Of a DNA stretch of 38,107 nt, positions 1 to 9,011 are shown in pieces. The translations under genes and the position numbers were made by a program. Location: IMG/VR virus record IMGVR_UViG_3300042922_000533, positions 1 to 38,107 of that record. The stretch is one strand, 5' to 3'. The notes under the pieces were generated by a model that saw only the letters and a program-made list of their open reading frames with translations, searched no databases and was not told the origin of the DNA. The DNA is from a virus. How positions within the stretch are numbered: the stretch's first letter is position 1; each line of letters begins with the position of its first letter.

Positions 1-127
1 AAATAGTTTCCGTATCCACCGCCACTTTCTGCCCACTGTTTATAGACACCCTCTTTATTAAAACCTTTGCCCATGAGAGTTTTCCAAAGGCCTATTGGAA
101 GGTCGATGATAGGATTGTAACCGTAAT
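1..127. repeat. Terminal direct repeat, left copy (contig closure)
   Basis: These bases are identical to the last 127 bases of the window (37981-38107). An exact 127-base end repeat is what an assembler leaves on a circular contig. It lies inside one continuous coding frame, so it is best read as the same sequence shown twice, not as a biological terminal repeat. Confidence 0.95.
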
Positions 128-3110
128 TAGAGACAACAAATGCTTGGAATTGGTCACGAATAGGGTTTCGTACCATAAACTCTGGTGTTAAGGTTGCGCC
201 TGCTCTCAATACAGCCGTTGGTTTAGATAACAATTGAATAACTTTATTTGTTACATCTTCATCTAATTGTTGTATCGACTCATAGAGGTCTTTATCTAAC
301 TGGTATTGATGTTTTTCGCCATTCTCAAACACAGTGACAATGTGTTCCTTTTTCACGTTCTGTGCCCCATCTAAACGCTCAATAAACCTGCCAGCACCTT
401 CAATGTCTGCTAATCTCGAAAGTTCTAACCCTACTTTATTTTTTTCTACCACATTTACAACTGCAAAAGTATTTTTTATCATACTTTCTAGTGGATCAAT
501 TACATCACGAGTTGAACCTTTTAAGCGTTTAACCGGATTCGTTAAGTTTGTAAATCCTTTACCGCCAAACCCTTGTGCAATATCATCTTCAAAGAAACGG
601 TAGAAAGGTACATAGTTAGGATACTTTTCTTTCATCGCCTTCACTGCATCTTTAGAAATGACTTGCCCTTGCTCCAGCATGCTTAACAGACGATTGTTGT
701 ACTTCAATAATCCTTGGTGTACTTGTTTCATTTCAGGAGTATCAAACTTTGCAATGACTTTTTCAATTTCCTCTTTTGTCATACCACTCTCAATATCTAA
801 TGCTTCTAATTCCCGGGCATGGACAGCCGTTGCGTAGTCGCTTACATCCTTCATATTATAACCATATTGGTCTATTGGCTTTAATATGCTCTTGAAATCC
901 CGTAATATCATTTCTGCTTTCTTTGGTGCCCCGACAGATAAACGAGCTTTTTTGTATAGTGATTGTTCCGCACTATTTAACTTGCCTGTTACCGCTTTTT
1001 CTACTTTCTTCATACGGTCAAATTTATCAATAAACTGACTATATAATTTGTCTACTTTTTCGCCAGCTGTAACCACTTCTTTTCCGCTACGGTCAATCTT
1101 TCCTCTCAAGCGCAACTCTGGGCCTTGTTCAATCCATCGGTCTACATCTGCTTGGGTTTTCAATAGACCTGACTTCACCTTTTTAGGGAGAACTGATTCA
1201 AAGTGTTGGGAAAACTTTGGTGCATTCGCTAAGGCTTTTTGTGGGTCTGAAAGGTATAAACGAATAAACTCCGCTAAACCTTCCTCACGCACTTGTTGAG
1301 GTGTGTAATCTACTCCTGATGTGTTCTTACCTAACTTCAATAATTCGCTGTCAAACGACGCATCAGTTAGCTTAAATTGTTTGTCTAGGTGATGCCCAAT
1401 CTCATGAGAGATAACTTGAATGTCACCGTATTTTTTGGTACGAATAACTTCCGAATCTACCTTGAAATATCCTTGAACATCATCACCCACATTGCCTAAT
1501 CGCCCATGACGCAAGGTAACATTAAGGTTTTTGCGCGTGTTGTTCAGTAATTCTTGACGTGTGATTGGTTGCTCATATCCTTTGGCACCAAATGATTTTT
1601 TCACCTTGTTTCCAATGCTAGGAAGAAAACTCATTTCTTTAAATTGCTTTGTTCCGGATGGTTCTCGCAAGGGAATAGACTCGCTTTGCATTGCTTGAAC
1701 GTTTTCAGGAATGACGCTTTTTGAAGGTTTGCTCTTTGTTGCTGTTCTCATAGGAATAGCATTATCTAATTCTGGAACCGGTTTAGGATTTGCTAGAATT
1801 TCGTCTAATGGTTTCCCGACCGTTGGTGCATCTACTTTTGTTTTAGCTTTCGGCATTATGCTAGGCACATAGTTTGGATTGGCAATATCACCCGCTCTTG
1901 GAATGAGGTCATCTAGCATCATTGGGTTAGGTCGATTATTTACAATTGGCAAGGCATTGTCCGCTTTAATACTATTTGCGATGGTACTTGCTACTTGTTC
2001 ATTCTTTGGCAATAAACCTTCCATAAAACTAGCTGATGACTTCTCAAATCCTTTTGCAATTCCTTTTCCGGCACCGTAAAGCAGTGGATCTGCTACTGCT
2101 CCGATAGCTGTGTTCATACCAATGTAGCCTAAATTCTGTTTCCAGTTATAATCATCTGGATTCAATCCTTCTCGTATGCCTACTTCGGTACCAGACATAC
2201 CAGCTCCAATCATTGCACCTTTTACAGCTTCAGAACCTAGTCGCTGTGGAATTCCATTTAAACCAAGTTGTGTCAAGCTTTTACCTGTTTTAGAGGCATT
2301 CAATAGTTTGTATGCTCCAATACCAGGAGTAAGATATCCCAAACCTTGCGCAACCATATCGGTGCCGCCACCTTCACCAAATTCACGTTGGTTATAGTAA
2401 ACATCTGCACCTTTGTTTCCTCTTAGCTTTGCCATTTCTTTCGGTAATCCTAACCCTAAAGTATTGGCATATTGAGCGACAAAACGATCTGATTCTCCTG
2501 GCTTTTCCCCTTCTAACACTTTGCCTACTGCGTTATAAGAAGTTTCAAAATCTTTTGGAGAAGTGTCTTCACTTCTCCCGCGAATATCATTTTCTCCTTT
2601 TAAAAATCCTACCGCATTATCCCAGAAGTCTTTCTTCTTAGGAGTGGGATTCTTCTTTTTCTTCGCTTCTTCAGCCTTTTTTTCTTGACTTCTTTTCGTG
2701 TTAGAAGCAAATCTTTGTTTTTGCTTTGCTTCCATTCCTTTAAAAATGCCATCAATGATTTCACTTTCATACTTCATACCGTTAGCGTAATGATTTTCTT
2801 TTTTTCTATCTTCTTCAAAATCCATTTGGCTACGATAATCATCCGCTTGGCCTGGTGTCATCCCTTGGCTTTTTGCCCAGTTGTCATACTTATCATTATA
2901 GCTTCGGCCATATTGTTTTACATTTAAGGGTTTTAATAGGTCCGTTTCCCATTTATACGATTTATCTCTACTTTTTCCAGAATAAACGGAAGGGGGAACT
3001 TGAGCACGGGAGGACTTAGAGTCCTCCTTAAAGTGTATAATCCCCGCCGCTTTCCTTTGCTTTTCTTTTTCTTTTGCTTCTTTCCAAGCTTGATACGATG
3101 ATTTTGCCAA
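1..3110 (-). CDS. Giant polyvalent/ejection-type virion protein, N-terminal two thirds (continues at 37980)
   Basis: The frame starts at TTG 3110 and is open to base 1. It continues at 37980 to a stop at 36675, giving 1471 aa in total. An AAGG/AGGG ribosome site lies just upstream, and an in-frame TGA at 3117-3119 rules out a longer start. From the N-terminus I see a charged, coiled-coil-like segment (to about residue 200), then Gly/Ala-rich amphipathic stretches (about 240-350). A zincin motif HEIGHH is at residues 569-574 with a candidate third ligand Glu614 in GLAEF. A VRNPIRDQF segment near residue 980 resembles phage large polyvalent-protein domains (LPD38 type). It is the last large gene of the virion operon, and no tape-measure gene exists. 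I infer an internal virion protein ejected with the DNA, where the peptidase may act on the wall or on virion proteins. Family names are from recall of motifs, not a search. Confidence 0.88.
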   Translation of the reverse strand, partial: MAKSSYQAWKEAKEKEKQRKAAGIIHFKEDSKSSRAQVPPSVYSGKSRDKSYKWETDLLKPLNVKQYGRSYNDKYDNWAKSQGMTPGQADDYRSQMDFEEDRKKENHYANGMKYESEIIDGIFKGMEAKQKQRFASNTKRSQEKKAEEAKKKKNPTPKKKDFWDNAVGFLKGENDIRGRSEDTSPKDFETSYNAVGKVLEGEKPGESDRFVAQYANTLGLGLPKEMAKLRGNKGADVYYNQREFGEGGGTDMVAQGLGYLTPGIGAYKLLNASKTGKSLTQLGLNGIPQRLGSEAVKGAMIGAGMSGTEVGIREGLNPDDYNWKQNLGYIGMNTAIGAVADPLLYGAGKGIAKGFEKSSASFMEGLLPKNEQVASTIANSIKADNALPIVNNRPNPMMLDDLIPRAGDIANPNYVPSIMPKAKTKVDAPTVGKPLDEILANPKPVPELDNAIPMRTATKSKPSKSVIPENVQAMQSESIPLREPSGTKQFKEMSFLPSIGNKVKKSFGAKGYEQPITRQELLNNTRKNLNVTLRHGRLGNVGDDVQGYFKVDSEVIRTKKYGDIQVISHEIGHHLDKQFKLTDASFDSELLKLGKNTSGVDYTPQQVREEGLAEFIRLYLSDPQKALANAPKFSQHFESVLPKKVKSGLLKTQADVDRWIEQGPELRLRGKIDRSGKEVVTAGEKVDKLYSQFIDKFDRMKKVEKAVTGKLNSAEQSLYKKARLSVGAPKKAEMILRDFKSILKPIDQYGYNMKDVSDYATAVHARELEALDIESGMTKEEIEKVIAKFDTPEMKQVHQGLLKYNNRLLSMLEQGQVISKDAVKAMKEKYPNYVPFYRFFEDDIAQGFGGKGFTNLTNPVKRLKGSTRDVIDPLESMIKNTFAVVNVVEKNKVGLELSRLADIEGAGRFIERLDGAQNVKKEHIVTVFENGEKHQYQLDKDLYESIQQLDEDVTNKVIQLLSKPTAVLRAGATLTPEFMVRNPIRDQFQAFVVSNYGYNPIIDLPIGLWKTLMGKGFNKEGVYKQWAESGGGYGNY

Positions 3111-3121
3111 GGTTTTTCACC

Positions 3122-3985
3122 CTACCTTCCGAACAACCTCATTTTTGCCCATGCAGATAAATCAGGATTTTGCGCCATGGGTACAGGTGCGTCAAACGCT
3201 TTGTTTAATGCGTAATTATTTGGACTCATGCGCTTTAATTCTTCAACCGCAGCAATCGCAGGAGTAGAATAATAGCGATCTAGTGCTGATTGATTCGTTG
3301 TAGCTGCAGCTTGAGTAGATTTAGCAGTAGTGCTAGAGGTTGAAGATGCACTTGTACTACCGCTACCACTCCTACCGCCACTTCCACCGCTAGACTTTGC
3401 CATTTGCTGTAGTTGCAACTGATAATTTCTCCAATCCAAGTACCTTTGGTAAATCTCTTGTTGTGATTGTTGATAAGCATCTGCCAATCGACTACTTCGT
3501 TCCGCTTCAATCGAATTAATAATGGCTTGCTCTCTCGATGGGTCGTTTTCATCCGCAATCTGACGGTCTATTTCGCTCATGGCTTGGTTTTCTTGTCCGG
3601 TAATTGCGCCTAATGCACTTTGACGAGCCGATGCCATACCCGCTTGTGTGGTTAAGTTCTCACCCGAAGCATTAATCCCTTGAGCCGCCATCAATTCACG
3701 CAACCTTGTCACGTTCTGCGCGTTCACGACATCTGCTTGATTCCGTTGATTCTGATAGACAGGTTTTAAATCTGTCTTTTGTTTGTTGTAACCAGAAATC
3801 GCACGTTCTCGTTGCGCTTTTAATTGCTCCAGTTGGCTTTTCTTTTGCGTGTCGTATAATGAGTTTATTTTAGTAGAATAAGTGTCATACGGACTCTCTT
3901 CATACGCCTTATTAGAGCCATTTAATCGGTAATACTTCCCTTGTGCGTCCGCATATAGGTTATCGCCAATTTGATAATCTGCCAT
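3122..3985 (-). CDS. Putative internal virion/ejection protein (287 aa)
   Basis: It starts at ATG 3985 behind a strong AAGGAGGGTG site that overlaps the stop of the gene before it, and it ends 12 bases before the giant protein's start. The product is mostly helical and rich in Gln, Ala and Arg. It has an amphipathic Ala/Gly segment around residues 95-130 and a Gly/Ser/Thr-rich linker around 200-230 before a short C-terminal helical tail. There is no catalytic motif. The position between tail and giant-protein genes and the helical, low-complexity make-up fit the small ejection proteins of podoviruses, but I have no direct homology evidence. It could also be a chaperone or spacer for its large neighbour. 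Confidence 0.8.
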   Translation of the reverse strand: MADYQIGDNLYADAQGKYYRLNGSNKAYEESPYDTYSTKINSLYDTQKKSQLEQLKAQRERAISGYNKQKTDLKPVYQNQRNQADVVNAQNVTRLRELMAAQGINASGENLTTQAGMASARQSALGAITGQENQAMSEIDRQIADENDPSREQAIINSIEAERSSRLADAYQQSQQEIYQRYLDWRNYQLQLQQMAKSSGGSGGRSGSGSTSASSTSSTTAKSTQAAATTNQSALDRYYSTPAIAAVEELKRMSPNNYALNKAFDAPVPMAQNPDLSAWAKMRLFGR

Positions 3986-3997
3986 TGTTCACCCTCC

Positions 3998-4522
3998 TTA
4001 CTTTTCAGTTGCTTGCCAATAGACAATGTAATATTGGGTAGTTGTGTTATTATTTTTCAATCTAATCTTGGCCGAATCTTTTCCATTTTCCACGATGCTA
4101 CTGGCTGTTTTATAAGCCCCATCGATGTCTTGATTATAAATATCGAAGTTGAGCACTGGTTGTTTGGTAAATCCAGCAGAATAGAGGATATTAATGTCAT
4201 AGGTATTTCCGGCAAAAACGGTAAGTGTACTCGTCTGCCCTTCCTGTCTTTTGCCATCACCCTTATCGACATACGTTTTTAAACTCTCTAGGATACTTTG
4301 TATGTCGGTACCTGTTAAATCTGTAATAGCAGTAGCACCGATGTTTTTCGCTCCACTATCACCTGTTTCTGTCTTTTTAAGCGCATCAATTAACTTGTTT
4401 AAATACTCTCTCACTTCATTAGGCGCTGCATCAAAAGCCGCTTTTAATTCACTTGGATTTAAGGATGGTCGGTCGGTTAGATCCGATACATCTTGGGTAA
4501 AAGAAACTAATTTTTCTAACAT
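3998..4522 (-). CDS. Minor structural (collar/fibre-like) protein
   Basis: The product is 174 aa. The N-terminal 55 residues carry the pattern LNPSELKAAFDAAPNEVREY followed by a helix, a motif I associate with head- or collar-fibre and upper-baseplate proteins of Bacillota phages. The C-terminal half (about 95-174) is beta-rich with alternating aromatic and Asn residues, like a small trimeric tip domain. It begins five bases after the 602-aa tail protein ends, in one operon with it. Function is inferred from position and motif. Confidence 0.78.
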   Translation of the reverse strand: MLEKLVSFTQDVSDLTDRPSLNPSELKAAFDAAPNEVREYLNKLIDALKKTETGDSGAKNIGATAITDLTGTDIQSILESLKTYVDKGDGKRQEGQTSTLTVFAGNTYDINILYSAGFTKQPVLNFDIYNQDIDGAYKTASSIVENGKDSAKIRLKNNNTTTQYYIVYWQATEK

Positions 4523-4526
4523 GCTA

Positions 4527-6335
4527 TCACCTCACTTTTGTCTGCATACGGTATTCAATCCCTAAACTTAATACAGATAAACTCTCGTCTAATTTGTTGT
4601 TTTGTACCGTTAACTGAAACACGATAACCTTTTTAGCCTTGACTTTAACTTTTGTTACCTTCGGAAAGCTACTTGAGTAAAAGGTGAAGTTCGAAAAGTC
4701 GATGTTGTTAAAATCAAATAAATTAAACCGTAAAGGTTTATCAAAGCTAATCGGTATATCCTCTTTTACATCTGACGAATAAATCAACTCAACACTCGTT
4801 TTGCTTGCTGGCTTTAACGTAAGATACAGACTATCAATATATTTCTTCATTTCTTCTGCATTAAAGGTTAGTTGTGCTGACTTCCAGTAGGCATTGATAG
4901 GAGCACCATCGTCATTGTAAGCTGATGTTTCGTAGCTTTTCTTCAAGCGATACACAAGTCCATCCGTAGAACTACCGAAATACAAAAAGCCATCCTTCTC
5001 TAAGAAGCATGACACGTTGATATTATCTAACAGATACCATTCTCCGTTGGGATACCTCTCTGATTTTTGCGTGTAATCTAACACATAGACCTTACCATTC
5101 ACCGCAAGCCAATACTTTTTCTCGTAGTCAATGGAAACAGCGTTATCTAAGGCTGATTCCAACAACAATTTAGCATCGATAGACTTCGAAATATGAACCA
5201 CATTCCGTTCGTCTTTTATGTTACTCGCTACAATCATGTATACCCCATCTTTAGACAGCGATATCGGGTTATTCTCGATGATTTGAATACTACCTGATGC
5301 AATCGTACCCACTTGGTTGTTAATCGGCTTAGAAGGGAAACTGATGTCTCCTTGTTCCGTGATATTGAAACTCACCATGTGTTTGCCGTTTGGTCTCTCC
5401 ACAATAAGATAGTCATACTGCTTACTAAATCCCATGATTTTCTCACTCATACGGTAGTAGCCATTTTCTGGCCAATAGCTTGCATCGTACAATCCACTAC
5501 GATACATGTTGTTGGGTAAATCGGGATTACCTGCAATAAATGTCCTGGTATCATTCGCGCCACCAAAACCAATCGCCATCGTACACTTTTTAATCCGGTC
5601 CGCATAACCTGAAACCGTTTTACCAGCCGTGATAATGACGTTATTTGTTCCTGCTGTTGGTGCTGTGGTAAAGGTTATCTTTCCGTTTATCCTGTCTACA
5701 CTTAATCCGCTACCCTCTGTAATGGTAGTCGTACCCACTACAGCCGTAACAGTGGATGAATCCAATCCAGTCAGTGACATCTGATAAACAGTAGCTGTAC
5801 CATCACCAGAAAAGGAATCTTTCCACTTGTTTCCGATAAGGTTAAAATCCTCATTTGCCGCACCGCCACCGCTTGGGTTTTTGGAAATCTGAAGGACGGG
5901 AATATACGGTTCTACATCCTTTATGGTTGCTCCATCATAGACAAGGATTTTCGCACCATCCATGATGTAACATTTACCCTCAACCGTAAACATGTTAATT
6001 TTTCCGTTTTGGATGCCATCATATATCACAGTTGGTTGTGCATCTCCCGATTGGGTATATAGTTTCGTTCCATGCGCTAACATAAAAATTTGAGTACCAT
6101 CTATCTTCGTGTAAAGGTACATAGTATTGATTTTCCCCACGCCTAAACTCTCTGCAAAAACCCGTGTATACCCTGTGCGACTCGTCAATTCTCCGTTTTC
6201 ATTTAGCATGTTAAGCATATCAGGGGAATGATGGTAATCAATCTGTGTAGCTGACTCTCCTACATCCATGCCAAGAAAAGGTTCCATCCGTAAAAGAGGT
6301 GGTTGCTTTTGAGAGAAGCTTGCCATTTGTACCAT
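4527..6335 (-). CDS. Tail nozzle/tail tubular B-like protein
   Basis: The product is 602 aa. ATG 6335 follows an AAAGGAGGATG site. The opening (MEPFLGMDVGESATQID, then HSPDMLNMLNENGELTSRTG) is the layout seen in podovirus tail nozzle proteins (T7 gp12 / P22 gp10-like). A long run of short beta strands with repeated Y-D-G and W-Y-L turns follows, as in a propeller. An Ig-like insert (about 165-240) contains TVTAVVGTTTITEGSG. It probably forms the distal tail tube through which DNA leaves, between the adaptor and the fibre. A terminator lies just upstream, after the fibre gene, so it may be expressed at a reduced level. The exact fold was not tested. Confidence 0.8.
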   Translation of the reverse strand: MVQMASFSQKQPPLLRMEPFLGMDVGESATQIDYHHSPDMLNMLNENGELTSRTGYTRVFAESLGVGKINTMYLYTKIDGTQIFMLAHGTKLYTQSGDAQPTVIYDGIQNGKINMFTVEGKCYIMDGAKILVYDGATIKDVEPYIPVLQISKNPSGGGAANEDFNLIGNKWKDSFSGDGTATVYQMSLTGLDSSTVTAVVGTTTITEGSGLSVDRINGKITFTTAPTAGTNNVIITAGKTVSGYADRIKKCTMAIGFGGANDTRTFIAGNPDLPNNMYRSGLYDASYWPENGYYRMSEKIMGFSKQYDYLIVERPNGKHMVSFNITEQGDISFPSKPINNQVGTIASGSIQIIENNPISLSKDGVYMIVASNIKDERNVVHISKSIDAKLLLESALDNAVSIDYEKKYWLAVNGKVYVLDYTQKSERYPNGEWYLLDNINVSCFLEKDGFLYFGSSTDGLVYRLKKSYETSAYNDDGAPINAYWKSAQLTFNAEEMKKYIDSLYLTLKPASKTSVELIYSSDVKEDIPISFDKPLRFNLFDFNNIDFSNFTFYSSSFPKVTKVKVKAKKVIVFQLTVQNNKLDESLSVLSLGIEYRMQTKVR

Positions 6336-6353
6336 AGATCATCCTCCTTTCCA

Positions 6354-6380
6354 TAAAAAATAGGACTATTTCTAGTCCTT
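6354..6380 (-). terminator. Intrinsic terminator between tail fibre and nozzle genes
   Basis: On the minus strand GGACTA-GAAA-TAGTCC (6378-6363) is a perfect 6-bp stem with a GAAA loop, followed by TATTTTTT. It sits in the gap between two co-directional late genes, so it probably attenuates rather than ends late transcription. Confidence 0.75.
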
Positions 6381-6404
6381 TGTTTTTGTCACTCTTTCAT
6401 CCAA

Positions 6405-8354
6405 CTACGACACTTCAAAACCTTCCCAATAAACATTAGTTGATGTTGTCTTTGCCACTAAATGATGTAATCCTAAGTCCAGCCCAATGCTATGTGTCTT
6501 TCCATCAGTTACTGGATGTAAAATGTCATTTATATATACATCAGCATTTCCGTGACCGATTACACTGATTTTACCTTTGGTATTGTTGAATATCCATACG
6601 TCTTGCAAAGTGAGTTCATCGGTTTCCTCTCTTGCAAAATCAAATATAACCTTAAACCGACCGTTGGAATCTGTTATATTTCCGATTACCTCTGATTTCG
6701 ACCTCTGATTAATTAAAGAAATAAGATGGTGTTCTTTGTTGTTTATCATCTCTACTCTTGGGACTATATGTGAGAAAAACATTTCACTTTCGTACTTATG
6801 TCCAACATCTCCAAAGTGGAGATCATCCACGATTATATCTCTCAACGGGTATTCCGAGTAATTCAAAAAGTCACTTGTAAACCTATTTACGTCAATTAAT
6901 TCTAAGTCGTATTTATTGGCTAGTTCGTATTTAACTTGGTTAGCGATTGACTGTACACTTTCTGCACTTCTGCCATCATGAGTTGTAGTATCTAATCCGA
7001 CTTGAACAATTGCTTGAGTGGTCATAAGTGCTGGTTGATAACCGTTCCCCAAACACCAGTTAATAAGGTTTTCTATGCGGGTGTAAAATCTATTATAGTA
7101 GTCTTGTAAATCAGTTCGCCTGTCATTTATACCATAACCTATAACAACTATTTTTGCGTCTGTGTAGGGAGTCATAATAGCTTCAATGTTATCGTAAGCC
7201 CAATCTGCTTGCCTACCTGCAAATCCAGCGTTATACATCCTCAATATACTGTTTCCAGTTTCTTCCCTTAGGAGTTGCTGTAATTTTGGCACATAAGCGT
7301 TTGGGGAACTTGTTTTATCAATGCCTACGGAATTACCACTATGTCCAGTTGTACCCGAACCGTCTGTTGTACTATCGCTTAAAAAGACAATCGGTGCTTT
7401 TTCTCCCTTTAGCCAATCTTTATAGGCTTTAGAAAATGTGTATCTTTCCTTATAAGATACTTCATTTGGTTCAGTAGGTTCTGCGGGTTCTTTCTGTGGT
7501 GTATCGAATGGTTTTCCGTTTTCCAAGAAACTATTTCGATTCATGGTTCCATACAAAGAACCTCTATAATAAGCCCCTAAATAAATTAAATCACTGTTTT
7601 GCAAGTTTGAAGGTCTACCTTGTATAATTTCAATATTGCTTGTTACAACGTTGAATAGAATATATTTAACAACGGAAGAAGAATAGGTTGCAGTCGATTC
7701 GCTGACAATATAATAATAATCATTAGTGATAATCACTGCACCTTCAGAAATTGTTACACTTGAATTTGCAGTATCAATGTTTATTTTACCCTCTGCTACA
7801 ACACCGTATTGATAGGCTATCCCTAAATGTTGTTTTTTAATTCCTTTATTAGCAATTCCTGTACTTTGATACTGACGACCAGTTGAAATAAATGAAGTTC
7901 CATTATGAACATATATTAAACCGTCAGAAGTATTAACGTATAATCGTGTTGTATCTGTCATTCCCGCAAGATTTGACGCAAATAACGGTGTACCGTCTGA
8001 TATGTTACCAATCATTGCATTAACTTCTTCTTGTGTCGGTCTTTGTGCCATTTGTTGAGAAAAATTATTTAATCTATCCCCTAACGTTGCATCTGTTCCA
8101 CGAGCGTTTAACACCTCTGCATTGGCATCTACCAGTGCTAAATCGTCAAACCGTTGATTGGTTTCGTTTACCTTACCTTCCATTACGGTTAGTTCTTGCT
8201 GAACACTTGTAATGTCCTCTTTCTTCGCCATTTCTACATTTCCATCCGTACCACCCACAAACAATTTACCTGTGTCGGTGGTGTAACCTGGTTCACCTTC
8301 TTCTAGTAAAGGGAGATTGGCTTCTTTTCCTCTGCGTAGCTTTATTTTAGGCAT
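6405..8354 (-). CDS. Tail fibre/receptor-binding protein with SGNH hydrolase domain
   Basis: The product is 649 aa. The N-terminus (IKLRRGKEANLP, then EGEPGYTTDTGKLFVGGTDG) matches the MtdN-type virion attachment domain of many phage fibres. A coiled coil spans about 50-110. From about residue 320 there is an SGNH/GDSL esterase fold: SDS block with Ser328, a G-x-N-D block (GYGIND, Asn410), and DDLH with Asp510 and His513. A small beta domain ends the protein. It probably binds the host surface and removes acetyl groups from cell-wall polymers before infection. ATG 8354 overlaps the adaptor stop by one base (TAATG), with GGAGGTGAG just upstream. A terminator follows the gene. Confidence 0.88.
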   Translation of the reverse strand: MPKIKLRRGKEANLPLLEEGEPGYTTDTGKLFVGGTDGNVEMAKKEDITSVQQELTVMEGKVNETNQRFDDLALVDANAEVLNARGTDATLGDRLNNFSQQMAQRPTQEEVNAMIGNISDGTPLFASNLAGMTDTTRLYVNTSDGLIYVHNGTSFISTGRQYQSTGIANKGIKKQHLGIAYQYGVVAEGKINIDTANSSVTISEGAVIITNDYYYIVSESTATYSSSVVKYILFNVVTSNIEIIQGRPSNLQNSDLIYLGAYYRGSLYGTMNRNSFLENGKPFDTPQKEPAEPTEPNEVSYKERYTFSKAYKDWLKGEKAPIVFLSDSTTDGSGTTGHSGNSVGIDKTSSPNAYVPKLQQLLREETGNSILRMYNAGFAGRQADWAYDNIEAIMTPYTDAKIVVIGYGINDRRTDLQDYYNRFYTRIENLINWCLGNGYQPALMTTQAIVQVGLDTTTHDGRSAESVQSIANQVKYELANKYDLELIDVNRFTSDFLNYSEYPLRDIIVDDLHFGDVGHKYESEMFFSHIVPRVEMINNKEHHLISLINQRSKSEVIGNITDSNGRFKVIFDFAREETDELTLQDVWIFNNTKGKISVIGHGNADVYINDILHPVTDGKTHSIGLDLGLHHLVAKTTSTNVYWEGFEVS

Positions 8355-8812
8355 TAAAACTCACCTCCATCATAGGTACCAGATTTCGGATCTAAGAATG
8401 AACCGCCTTCGTAATCCGTAACCGTACCTGGTGTTTTGTCTGCTTGTTTCGGTGCAATTCCGTATACATCTTTAATGGTTGTTATCGTTGCTGGTTGTTT
8501 ACGTTTTAATTTGTCATACCTGGCATTAAAAAACGCTGCTCGAGTATGGTCCTCCGTCATTAGCAAGTGAGCCGCTAATCCATACGGTAAGACAGTTACA
8601 CTTGTTCGGTCATCAATCTGCATAACCGACAATTCATTCGTTACAGCTAAAGGTGCAACTGTTACTGGAAGGAGCTCCGCTTGTAATAAAGACAAAATAC
8701 TCCATGCTTTATTTTTATACTCTTCGGGATATCCTGCATATGTGCCATCTTCTGACTCTTCATCCATCAAATTCATGGCCATGGTAAAGACATCTTGAGC
8801 AATTACCGTCAT
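8354..8812 (-). CDS. Head-tail adaptor/connector protein
   Basis: The product is 152 aa from ATG 8812, which has GAAGGTGTG at proper spacing. A longer frame to 8854 exists but would start inside a terminator hairpin, so I reject it. The sequence is helical, with MNLMDEESEDG, KAWSILSLLQAELLP, and a middle block SVTVLPYGLAAHLLMTED typical of small phage head-completion or adaptor proteins that sit below the portal. The position between capsid and tail genes agrees. The assignment rests on size, order and composition. Confidence 0.75.
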   Translation of the reverse strand: MTVIAQDVFTMAMNLMDEESEDGTYAGYPEEYKNKAWSILSLLQAELLPVTVAPLAVTNELSVMQIDDRTSVTVLPYGLAAHLLMTEDHTRAAFFNARYDKLKRKQPATITTIKDVYGIAPKQADKTPGTVTDYEGGSFLDPKSGTYDGGEF

Positions 8813-8831
8813 ATCCACACCTTCTTTCATC

Positions 8832-8876
8832 AAAAAAAGGGGGAAGCAAAGCACAATTGCCCCACTTCCCCCCTTT
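8832..8876 (-). terminator. Strong intrinsic terminator after the capsid genes
   Basis: The minus strand has AAGGGGGGAAG (8875-8865) pairing with CTTCCCCCTT (8846-8837), followed by seven T (8838-8832). It lies between the capsid-linked small gene and the adaptor gene. It would let capsid protein be made in excess over tail proteins. Confidence 0.85.
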
Positions 8877-8878
8877 AA

Positions 8879-8995
8879 CTACTTCTTCTTTTTTTCTACT
8901 TCTTTAAAGCCTTCATTGAGTAATGCTTCCGCTTGGACTTCATTAATCGCAATGATTTCAGCCTTCGTTTCTTCATGAATAAAAACTCTTTCCAT
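8879..8995 (-). CDS. Small capsid-linked protein (38 aa)
   Basis: It starts at ATG 8995 behind AGGAGGTTG. The product is acidic/basic and helical (MERVFIHEETKAEII at the start, a KKKK end). Short genes of this kind often follow the major capsid gene in Bacillota phages, and this one shares the capsid transcript ahead of the terminator. Function unknown. Confidence 0.75.
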   Translation of the reverse strand: MERVFIHEETKAEIIAINEVQAEALLNEGFKEVEKKKK

Positions 8996-9011
8996 TTAAT
9001 TCAACCTCCTA

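Noticed and set aside
1-127. Biological direct terminal repeat or attachment site at the contig ends
   Set aside because: The length of 127 fits an assembly k-mer overlap, and the repeat lies within one uninterrupted coding frame.
6405-8354. Diversity-generating retroelement, because the fibre has an MtdN-type N-terminus
   Set aside because: No reverse transcriptase, accessory gene or template/variable repeat pair is visible anywhere, and the C-terminus is an SGNH enzyme plus a small beta domain, not a variable C-type lectin.
8813-8854. Longer start of the adaptor gene at 8854
   Set aside because: It would put the start codon inside the terminator hairpin, while ATG 8812 has a correctly spaced ribosome site.
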